Source: JBCCIM01 sp965263205 | GTDB lineage: Bacteria; Bacteroidota; Rhodothermia; Rhodothermales; JAHQVL01 | DNA: 64,000 bases | Direction of reading: 5' to 3' | NCBI GenBank assembly: GCA_965263205.1 | Contig: CBDHHF010000035.1 | Location: forward strand, 1-64,000 | Part shown: positions 57,481 to 64,000 of the stretch, piece by piece | Layout: each line of letters starts with the position of its first letter | How positions within the stretch are numbered: position 1 is the first letter of the stretch | Notes under the pieces: model-generated | Seen by the model: the letters and a program-made list of their open reading frames with translations, nothing else | The model's database searches: none | What the model was told of the DNA's origin: nothing | Made by a program: the position numbers and the translations under genes

Positions 57481-57532
57481 ATCGGCATTCGAAAATCGGC
57501 ATTCGACAATCGAAAACCGGCATTCAACAATC
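57481..57532. repeat. Short minisatellite, ATTCG/AATCGGC type
   Basis: Units of 14-17 bases (atcggcattcgaaa, atcggcattcgaca, accggcattcaaca) occur in a row. The reverse complement of this array resembles the minisatellite at 24648-24760. Confidence 0.7.
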
Positions 57533-59351
57533 AATTCCTTTCTGCTTCGTGTGTGCGAATTACATCGACAAACAGTTCGCCGTAGCGTTCAAGCTTTACT
57601 TGCCCTACACCCGATAACGCGTTGAAAGCCATCAAATCTGTGGGGCGTTGCTGTACCATTGCCCAAAGGGTGGCGTCACCAAACACGACGTACGGTGGGA
57701 CGCCCTGGTCGCGGGCGAGCGCCATACGGAGTTGGCGGAGTTGTTGGAAGAGCGCATCGTCGTCGGGGCGGGCGTCGTAATCGACTCGTGTAATTTGCCG
57801 GCGCTTTTTCTTGCGGGGCTCAGCCTCACGCTCTTGCCGAAAGTAGACGGCTTCCTGTCCTTTCAATACGGGTCCACAGGCAGTGGTTAACTTGATGCTT
57901 CCGTACCCCACTACATCAACGCTCAGGTAATCAGCGGCCACCAGTTGCCGAATTATGGCACGCCATTGTGTGGCTGTAAACTCTCCCCCTACACCAAACG
58001 TTGGTAATTGATTGTGACCAAAACGAAGCACTTTGTCAGACGACTTGCCGAGTAACACATCAATCACATGGCCGGCGCCAAACCGTTGGCCTGTGCGGGC
58101 AACACACGACATCACTTTTTGCGCAGCCTGCGTACCATCCCAGCGCGCAACCGGGTTGAGGCACGTATCACAATTGCCACACGCCGGCGCTCCCTCCTGG
58201 CCGAAGTAGTTTAGCAGCACCTGCCGGCGGCAGGCTATCGACTCGCAATAGCCAAACAGTTGACTGAGCTTGTGCTGTTCAACACGGCGTTGCTTGTCAT
58301 GCGCATCAGACGTTTCGAGCAGCTTACGCATCTGCACAATATCTGCAAGACTATACACCATCCAGGCATCAGCCGGCAACCCATCGCGCCCTGCCCTGCC
58401 CGTTTCCTGGTAATACGCTTCCAACGACTTCGGCACATTCAAATGTGCAACAAACCGAACATTGGGTTTGTCGATGCCCATCCCAAAGGCAACTGTAGCG
58501 ACGACAATCAGTCCCTCTTCCTGAATAAAACGTGCCTGGTTTCGCGCCCGTTCTTCGCTATCGAGTCCGGCGTGGTAAGGCAATGCATCAATGCCTTCCG
58601 ACTGCAGCCAGGCCGCTATTTCTTCTACCTTCTTGCGCGTGAAACAGTACACAATGCCGGCTGCATCCGGGTGTTCGCGCTGAATAAACGACAACAATTG
58701 CTGCTTGGCCTGCTTTTTCAGCGTCACCGTGTACCGAATGTTGGGCCGATCAAATCCGGTTACAAAGCGTCCGGATGTAGGGATTTGCAGACGCTCGAGG
58801 ATTTCAACCTGAGTCGGCTCGTCAGCCGTAGCGGTAACTGCAATGCATGGCACGTCGGGAAACTGCTCCCGCAACTTTGCCAACTGGATGTATTCCGGGC
58901 GGAAATCGTGCCCCCACTGGGAAATACAATGGGCTTCGTCGACAGCAAAAAGTGCTGGTTTCACTTGCCTCAGCAAAGCCTGAAAGTCGCGCGTCATAAA
59001 TCGCTCGGGCGCCACGTACAGCATTTGCAACGTGCCGTTGACTGCTTGTGCAATAACGTCGCGTTGCTGCTCGACCGTCAGACTAGAATTCAGGCAAGCT
59101 GCATGCACGCCGAGTTGGGTCAGCGCGCTGACCTGATCCTGCATTAAGGCGATCAATGGAGAAATAACTATGCCGAGCCCGTCTCTGATCAGTGCTGGCA
59201 GTTGGTAGCAAAGCGACTTGCCACCTCCAGTAGGCATCACCAGCATCGTATGGTGGCCCGCAATGACCCGCTCAATAATCTCCTCCTGGTGTGGACGAAA
59301 AGACTGATAACCGTAGACTTGCTGAAGGGTAGCGAGGGCAGACACGCGCAT
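57531..59351 (-). CDS. recQ: ATP-dependent DNA helicase RecQ
   Basis: The 606-residue product has the helicase core with PTGGGKSLCYQLPAL (Walker A near residue 43), AVDEAHCISQWGHDFRPEY (DEAH box near 139), the VATVAFGMGIDKPNVRFVAH motif and QETGRAGRDGLP. The zinc-binding RQC segment has CESIACRRQVLLNYFGQE and CGNCDTC, and the end has an HRDC domain (LRMALARDQGVPPYVVFGD, ALSGVGQVKLERYGE). It unwinds DNA 3' to 5' in recombination repair. The full domain set and length match E. coli RecQ. It is preceded by no known partner. Confidence 0.97.
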   Translation of the reverse strand: MRVSALATLQQVYGYQSFRPHQEEIIERVIAGHHTMLVMPTGGGKSLCYQLPALIRDGLGIVISPLIALMQDQVSALTQLGVHAACLNSSLTVEQQRDVIAQAVNGTLQMLYVAPERFMTRDFQALLRQVKPALFAVDEAHCISQWGHDFRPEYIQLAKLREQFPDVPCIAVTATADEPTQVEILERLQIPTSGRFVTGFDRPNIRYTVTLKKQAKQQLLSFIQREHPDAAGIVYCFTRKKVEEIAAWLQSEGIDALPYHAGLDSEERARNQARFIQEEGLIVVATVAFGMGIDKPNVRFVAHLNVPKSLEAYYQETGRAGRDGLPADAWMVYSLADIVQMRKLLETSDAHDKQRRVEQHKLSQLFGYCESIACRRQVLLNYFGQEGAPACGNCDTCLNPVARWDGTQAAQKVMSCVARTGQRFGAGHVIDVLLGKSSDKVLRFGHNQLPTFGVGGEFTATQWRAIIRQLVAADYLSVDVVGYGSIKLTTACGPVLKGQEAVYFRQEREAEPRKKKRRQITRVDYDARPDDDALFQQLRQLRMALARDQGVPPYVVFGDATLWAMVQQRPTDLMAFNALSGVGQVKLERYGELFVDVIRTHEAERN

Positions 59352-59502
59352 GCAGGTTGAAATCCAATGGGATGATTTTCACGGAACTGCCTGTTGCGGG
59401 TTTCCCCTTTATATCAGCTTCCTCTAAATTCCACGTAACAGATCAGCTTGCTTTCAAACTGACACGTGTACCTGGTATACTTGCTATCAAACTACCGTAA
59501 CC

Positions 59503-59898
59503 TTGCGCACTCCTGCCCGCATTGCATTTTGGACCTTCCTGCTCGCAGGACTCGCCGGCGCTGCCTCGCTTTCTTACACTACGTTTCAGGGCGTTGACCC
59601 ATGCCCGGTTGTATTCAGCGTACGTGCCTGCTACGTTGTGTTTGTCGCGTACTTCAGCATGACCATCGCGCAAACCATCAAACAGCAAGCTCCATCCCAC
59701 CGGTTGTTCTGGATTGCCTGGTTTGTTGCGTTTGGTTTTGCGGCTTATGGATCATTGCTCGAACTCTTTCAAGGAGACATTTGCCCGAAAAACAATCCGG
59801 GACCACCCTTTTTTGCACTACCCATGTGCTATATTTCGCTTATTTTTTGCGCCATTATAGCCGGTACGTGGGGTATACTCCACAAACGCGACGAATGA
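59503..59898 (+). CDS. Four-helix membrane protein of unknown function
   Basis: The 131-residue product is read from a TTG start at 59503. It has four hydrophobic segments and conserved-looking Cys pairs (DPCPVVFSVRACYVVF, GDICPKNNPG, PMCYISLIFC). The pattern recalls small disulfide-linked membrane proteins but no family is recognised. The next gene starts 60 bases downstream on the same strand. Confidence 0.6.
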   Translation: MRTPARIAFWTFLLAGLAGAASLSYTTFQGVDPCPVVFSVRACYVVFVAYFSMTIAQTIKQQAPSHRLFWIAWFVAFGFAAYGSLLELFQGDICPKNNPGPPFFALPMCYISLIFCAIIAGTWGILHKRDE

Positions 59899-59958
59899 GT
59901 CCTGTAATCATTTGATGCTATTTATTCCGAACACCTTTTAGCACGCCTAACCTGACCT

Positions 59959-61572
59959 GTGAAAAAGACTACCCTTCGCAAAATCTTCCTCGTGATTGTT
60001 GGCCTCGTTGTGTTGTTTTTTGCTACCAGAAAAATCCTGGAGTACACCATTCAAGGACCAGCGCCGGAGCAAGGTGAAACCGCACTACGCTTCTCAGAGA
60101 TACCAGCAGCGTTTACCCATACTTCTGACTTTGAAGCAGCCCTTCCCTTCATGGCCCTTGCCGCCATCGATGTGGACAATGATGGTGTTGATGAGATTTT
60201 TGCCGGCGGCGGCATCGGACAACAAGATGCGCTGCTAGCGTACGACGGTGCAGCGCTCACCCCTTCGGCACTTGGCAATGGCATCAGCAAAGCCGAAGAC
60301 GACCCCACCTACGGCGCAGCTTCTATTGACGCCACAGGCGATGGCCTGGCAGATTTGTTTGTGGCCCGTGCTTCCGGCCTGTACCTCTACACCAATACGG
60401 GCAACGGCTTTAGTGGTGCGCAGGTTGACTTCCCCCTTGATCCTGAATCCATGCCGCTGTCTATCGCACTTGGCGACCTGAACAAAGATGGTGCGGTGGA
60501 TATCTACTTGTCCAACTATATCCGGCCGGAGTTTGTGGAAGGTGAAACCATATTTAACGACGAGGACTACGGCGGCGTCAACAATCTCCTTTTGAATAAC
60601 GGAGACAATACGTTTACCGACATCACGCAGTCTTCGGGACTCTATCACAAACACAATTCCTTTGTTTCTGTGTTTGTCGATTTGAACGATGATGGCCACA
60701 CCGATCTCGTCATCGCCCATGACACAGGTGTCCCGAGCATCTACAAAAACAATGGCGACCTGACGTTTACTGAAATTGAGTTGCCCGTCACGTTCAGCTA
60801 TCCGATGGGCATCGCCGTCAGCGATCACAACAATGATGGCCGGCTTGATCTATACTTCAGCAACGTTGGTAACACACTACCCAAAGCCATGCTGCGCGGC
60901 GACCTCCGTGATGATCAGACGCTAAATACCGATTACATCTTACTCGAAAACCAGGGTGATTTTGTCTTTGAAGATGTAGCGCAGGAGCACAACGCAGCAG
61001 TGTACGGGTTTGGCTGGGGCCTCGTGTCGTACGACTTTAACTTCGATACCCTGGCGGATTACATCGTTTCACAGAACTACATCCGCTTCCCTGGTGTCCG
61101 TGTACCGGGCTTGTTTGAGTTGTACGCCGGCCGGCTGTTGCAGCAATACCCCGACGGCCAGTACCGCCCGGTCGAAGAAGTTGCCGGCATTGCCAATCAA
61201 CACTTCGGCGTAACCATGGCGGTCTCCGATTTCAACCAGGATGGATGGCCAGACGTAGTGCTTGGCAACCTCGATAGTGAATTACGTGCGTTCATCAACG
61301 AAGGCGGCAGCAACCATTGGCTCAAGGTTATGGTGCCCGATACGCCGACAATGATAGGCACCCGGTTCGTGCTCAAGACATCAGGCGGCGCTGAGTATGT
61401 GGACCAGTACTACACCAGCGAAGGCCTCGGCTCAGATCAAACCAATGCAATCTTCTTTGGGCTTGGCGACCAGGCAGCCATTTCAACGCTGTCGGTCCAT
61501 TTCCCGAACGATAGCACGATTATCTATACCAACCCAGACGTTGATTCGGTGATCGATCTGCGTTTCGACTAG
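59959..61572 (+). CDS. FG-GAP/VCBS repeat protein with ASPIC/UnbV C-terminal domain
   Basis: The 537-residue product is read from GTG at 59959. It has an N-terminal membrane helix (IFLVIVGLVVLFFATRK), so it is membrane-anchored and periplasmic. FG-GAP-like repeats with calcium motifs follow (AAIDVDNDGVDEIFAGG, SIDATGDGLADLFVA, LGDLNKDGAVDIYLSN, VDLNDDGHTDLVIA, VSDHNNDGRLDLYFSN). The C-terminal ASPIC/UnbV-type part has SNHWLKVMV and EGLGSDQTNAIFFGLGD. A beta-propeller for binding or scaffolding is the usual role. The next gene begins 18 bases after its stop, suggesting one transcript. Confidence 0.85.
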   Translation: MKKTTLRKIFLVIVGLVVLFFATRKILEYTIQGPAPEQGETALRFSEIPAAFTHTSDFEAALPFMALAAIDVDNDGVDEIFAGGGIGQQDALLAYDGAALTPSALGNGISKAEDDPTYGAASIDATGDGLADLFVARASGLYLYTNTGNGFSGAQVDFPLDPESMPLSIALGDLNKDGAVDIYLSNYIRPEFVEGETIFNDEDYGGVNNLLLNNGDNTFTDITQSSGLYHKHNSFVSVFVDLNDDGHTDLVIAHDTGVPSIYKNNGDLTFTEIELPVTFSYPMGIAVSDHNNDGRLDLYFSNVGNTLPKAMLRGDLRDDQTLNTDYILLENQGDFVFEDVAQEHNAAVYGFGWGLVSYDFNFDTLADYIVSQNYIRFPGVRVPGLFELYAGRLLQQYPDGQYRPVEEVAGIANQHFGVTMAVSDFNQDGWPDVVLGNLDSELRAFINEGGSNHWLKVMVPDTPTMIGTRFVLKTSGGAEYVDQYYTSEGLGSDQTNAIFFGLGDQAAISTLSVHFPNDSTIIYTNPDVDSVIDLRFD

Positions 61573-61590
61573 ATCACGGAGCTGACTAAG

Positions 61591-62283
61591 ATGATGCCCC
61601 AATCTGCAACACGTGCGCTATATCTTACTGGCTGGGCCGGCCTCATTGGCGCCCTGCTTGTCGGTGTCGGTGAATTCACGTTGCAGTTTTCCCCTGCCGG
61701 CGGGTACGAAGCACCAGACTATAGCTACTTTGCGCGCATCTCAACAACGCGCCTCACGGTCGGGCATTTCTTTAGCGTACTTGCAGCACCTTTTTACCTG
61801 CTCGGCTACTGGCACCTCGGACAGATGTTCATCCGCGGCGGCAGCAAATTGGCCGGCTGGTTTATCACGCTATTTGGCGGCTACGCCTTTGTGGTGGGCA
61901 CCGCTTGGCTTGGCGGACGGATTTATCTTGCCCTCACGGCACACGCGCTTGCTGATGCTTCTGTTGAAGTTGCTACGGTCCTGACGCCATTGCTCGAGCA
62001 GTTTGCGTTCCACAACGAACCGTTGGTCAATGCGCTGCGGCTCGCGATGCTCATTGTCTCCGTCCTTTGGATCTGGCGTATCTTGCAGGAAAAGACCCTC
62101 TATCCGCGGTGGATGGCTATTTTTAGTCCAATCCTGCTACTCGGGCTGATATTTGCCACCTATTTCTTCCTCTCACCGGCACTCGGCGCCTACCTGTTGC
62201 CGGCAGCGATGAACGTGGTGCACGTCATCATTTTTGCGTTGTCGATTTACTGCCTGAAGCGTCAGTTACAGCCGGCTACCTGA
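61591..62283 (+). CDS. Multi-pass membrane protein, likely DUF6796 family
   Basis: The 230-residue product has about six membrane segments and begins with YLTGWAGLIGALLVGVGEF, then RLTVGHFFSVLAAPFYLLGYWH, a pattern of the DUF6796-like family. Function unknown. It is the second gene of a possible two-gene unit with the FG-GAP protein gene and ends three bases from the convergent panD stop. Confidence 0.65.
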   Translation: MMPQSATRALYLTGWAGLIGALLVGVGEFTLQFSPAGGYEAPDYSYFARISTTRLTVGHFFSVLAAPFYLLGYWHLGQMFIRGGSKLAGWFITLFGGYAFVVGTAWLGGRIYLALTAHALADASVEVATVLTPLLEQFAFHNEPLVNALRLAMLIVSVLWIWRILQEKTLYPRWMAIFSPILLLGLIFATYFFLSPALGAYLLPAAMNVVHVIIFALSIYCLKRQLQPAT

Positions 62284-62286
62284 GGA

Positions 62287-62628
62287 CTACAGGTACTGCT
62301 TGAACTTGTTGTTTTCGTCGGGCAGGATGACTTTTGGCGTAATGGGCTGGTCGGATAGCTCAAACCCCATGATGATCACCTGGTGGCCGGCCTGAATCAG
62401 GTGGGCCGCTGCGCCATTCATACAAATCACACCGCTGCCGCGTTCTCCTTTGATGATGTACGTTTCCAGGCGGGCGCCGTTGTCGTTGCTCACCACCAGC
62501 ACCCGCTCTCCTTCCATGAAGTCTACCATGTCCATCAGGTCTTCGTCAATCGTAATACTGCCGATGTAAGCCAGGTTGGCCTCGGTAACGGTTGCGTTGT
62601 GAATCTTCGATCTAAGGATCCATCTCAT
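62287..62628 (-). CDS. panD: Aspartate 1-decarboxylase (pantothenate pathway)
   Basis: The start MRWILRSKIHNATVTE at 62628 (a Met at 62634 is also possible) gives 113 residues. The self-cleavage site is in YIGSITIDEDLMD: the Gly-Ser bond, where the Ser becomes the pyruvoyl cofactor. IYIIKGERGSGVICMNGAAAHL-like text carries the rest of the active site. The enzyme makes beta-alanine from aspartate for coenzyme A synthesis. Length fits the family. No other pan genes are nearby. Confidence 0.95.
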   Translation of the reverse strand: MRWILRSKIHNATVTEANLAYIGSITIDEDLMDMVDFMEGERVLVVSNDNGARLETYIIKGERGSGVICMNGAAAHLIQAGHQVIIMGFELSDQPITPKVILPDENNKFKQYL

Positions 62629-62878
62629 AATCAAACTGCGCTGGCTAAGGTAGCTGGAATAAGCATAAAAACAGCCATCTTATCAGTAGTGCAGGCTTTG
62701 GTTGCATGGGTGATGTGAAAATTGGAATCTGCGATCAAATAGCCTCGAACCCAGCCTTTATAATAAATCTGAGCCGGCATGAGCCAGTTGAGACAGAAAT
62801 ATTGTGATACAGGTAAGGCGCTCATTCTTTTGCGCGCCATAATCGTTTTGCAATTGAACCCACCGAGGTAAAAAACAG

Positions 62879-63628
62879 ATGTACAAGAAGCACATTACAC
62901 CGCTATTCTTCACCTTAGCACTCCTTTTTGCCGGTACTGTGCAGGCACAAGACGCCGTCCAAATGTCCTATGAACTGACGCCAAAGGCGGACATGATCGC
63001 AGAATTTGAGCAAGCGCTAAAAGCACACGCAGACTGGCGTACCGCAAACAACGATCCCTGGGCATGGACCATTTGGGCCAAAACTATTGGCGAAGGCGTT
63101 GCCTATGGCGCCCGCACTGATCCCCATTCCTGGGAAGAACTGGATGCATACGCAGCATTTGCGGCAAAAGCAGATGCGCATTTTCGAAAAAACGTGATGC
63201 CCTATGTGGAATCCGTCAACAGCAGAATTGATACAGTTATGGAATCCTTCTTCCGCCCGATGGACAACATGGAGAACCTGAACGCGGTCGGCATTACCAA
63301 TTACCGGATTAAGCCAGGCGCACGCCCTGCATTACTGGCAACCATGGGCAAAATCATCAAAACTGTCAAAGACCATGACTACCCCTCGCATTTTGGGGTT
63401 TTCGACATACTCATGGGGACCGGTGTGGGGTCAATTGATGCCATTAGCTTTCACGAGAACTGGTCTGACATGAAAGAACCCGATGGCGGCCTGGTAGGTC
63501 TGCTTGCGAAAGCTCATGGCGAAAAAATGGCCAGCCAGCTGTATCAGGATTTTGCTGCATCCATCGAAGGATCAACACACTCCATCTGGGTAAAAAGGGC
63601 AGACCTGTCGGTTACTGCTAGCAACTGA
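62879..63628 (+). CDS. Secreted protein of unknown function
   Basis: The 249-residue product has a signal peptide (HITPLFFTLALLFAGTVQAQ). The mature part has two halves with a similar opening, VQMSYELTPKADMIAEFEQALKA-like and TNYRIKPGARPALLATMGKI-like, which suggests an ABM- or dimeric-barrel-like duplication. No catalytic motif is evident. A terminator follows at 63660. Confidence 0.65.
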   Translation: MYKKHITPLFFTLALLFAGTVQAQDAVQMSYELTPKADMIAEFEQALKAHADWRTANNDPWAWTIWAKTIGEGVAYGARTDPHSWEELDAYAAFAAKADAHFRKNVMPYVESVNSRIDTVMESFFRPMDNMENLNAVGITNYRIKPGARPALLATMGKIIKTVKDHDYPSHFGVFDILMGTGVGSIDAISFHENWSDMKEPDGGLVGLLAKAHGEKMASQLYQDFAASIEGSTHSIWVKRADLSVTASN

Positions 63629-63659
63629 TCTACTGATCACCAGGGTTAGATGTAATATC

Positions 63660-63700
63660 AAACGCCCGTTTTCAGCATTTGAAGCCGAAAACGGGCGTTT
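63660..63700. terminator. Bidirectional rho-independent terminator
   Basis: Perfect 14-bp stem: aaacgcccgttttc (63660-63673) and gaaaacgggcgttt (63687-63700), with a 13-base loop. It serves the convergent ends of the 62879 gene and the partial gene at the right edge. Confidence 0.9.
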
Positions 63701-63722
63701 AGTATTTACAGGCAAGTCTATG

Positions 63723-64000
63723 CTATTTCACCAGCGTCACAGACTGCGTAACCACCTCATGGGCACCTGTAGCACGAATCAAATACGCACCACTTGGCAG
63801 GTTACCCGCCTCGAATCGAAAATTTTCTTCCAGATTCGCTTCCAGCATCCCATCAAACAACACGGCTACGCGCTGTCCCTGGTAGTTGTATGCCTCCACG
63901 CGGACCTGCTGTGTTCGGGCTACCGACACACTGATCAACGTCGTTGGGTTAAACGGATTTGGATAGGCTTCCGAGAGCACAAGAGTGGACGGCGCTTCTA
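63723..64000 (-). CDS. C-terminus of a T9SS cargo protein (truncated at window edge)
   Basis: The frame is open to the right end of the window. It ends in a type IX sorting tail: SEAYPNPFNPTTLISVSV, then a beta-strand pattern and YLIRATGAHEVVTQSVTLVK. The rest of the gene lies outside, so its function is unknown. It confirms that the organism has a type IX secretion system. Confidence 0.85.
   Translation of the reverse strand, partial: EAPSTLVLSEAYPNPFNPTTLISVSVARTQQVRVEAYNYQGQRVAVLFDGMLEANLEENFRFEAGNLPSGAYLIRATGAHEVVTQSVTLVK

Noticed and set aside
57156..57530. 124-codon minus-strand frame between sulfatase and recQ
   Set aside because: It is built from dispersed repeats and has no domain.

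Overview
The window looks like a metagenome-assembled or draft contig from a marine-type member of the Rhodothermia / Bacteroidota lineage. Evidence: two proteins end in type IX secretion sorting tails of the NPFNP type (32615-37693, and a partial one at the right edge), secreted enzymes with signal peptides are common, GMC oxidoreductases sit with a gluconate-2-dehydrogenase subunit-3 partner, and GCCGGC is very frequent in moderately GC-rich coding sequence. No species can be named from sequence alone.

Left end (1-6540). The first ~2.55 kb is AT-richer, has no credible bacterial gene, contains a three-copy tandem repeat of about 185 bp and, by eye, lacks GCCGGC. It reads like eukaryotic non-coding DNA fused to the bacterial contig. 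Bacterial sequence begins abruptly inside a sugar-porter gene whose N-terminus is absent. That gene, a GH2-like glycosidase and the first kilobase of a large unknown protein all carry several frameshifts. From about 6.54 kb the sequence is mostly clean.

9-17 kb. A minus-strand block encodes an MFS transporter (one frameshift), a bidirectional terminator, a gluconate-2-dehydrogenase subunit-3-like protein and three tandem GMC dehydrogenases. This looks like a periplasmic sugar or polyol oxidation module. A tRNA-Asp with its own terminator follows, then a 185-bp MITE with Tn5/IS50-like ends and a perfect 9-bp target duplication.

17.7-32 kb. Two DUF3857/transglutaminase-like proteins (one with lost catalytic residues), a PEBP-family protein, an S41 peptidase-AraC regulator pair, a minisatellite, a possible minus-strand structured transcript, a DUF4174 protein, a CPBP intramembrane protease, a DinB-like protein, a 7TM hybrid histidine kinase and an AP2-like DNA-binding protein.

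32-49 kb. A 1692-residue secreted nuclease with triplicated lamin-tail modules and a T9SS tail, a zinc-ribbon protein, an SGNH-like/PKD/dockerin protein, a Tat-exported Gfo/Idh/MocA oxidoreductase, a BaiN/HI0933-type flavoprotein, an aromatic amino acid hydroxylase, a GH63-like glucosidase and an FGE-fold protein without the catalytic cysteines. A second MITE-like insertion lies at 49.45-49.83 kb.

50-64 kb. An AraC regulator with a two-domain ABM-like lipoprotein, a class-C beta-lactamase-fold hydrolase, an ArsC-family protein, a second Gfo/Idh/MocA oxidoreductase, a sulfatase, RecQ, two membrane proteins, an FG-GAP/ASPIC protein, PanD, a secreted protein of unknown function and a truncated T9SS cargo gene at the edge.

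Overall the window suggests a heterotroph that takes up and oxidises sugars and cuts glycans, sulfate esters and extracellular DNA. There is no SusCD-type polysaccharide locus, CRISPR array or phage. The most interesting signals are the two MITE-like insertions, the module-triplicated nuclease, the three-GMC/one-small-subunit locus, the large unknown protein at 5460-8977 and the unexplained minus-strand segment at 24.9-25.2 kb.
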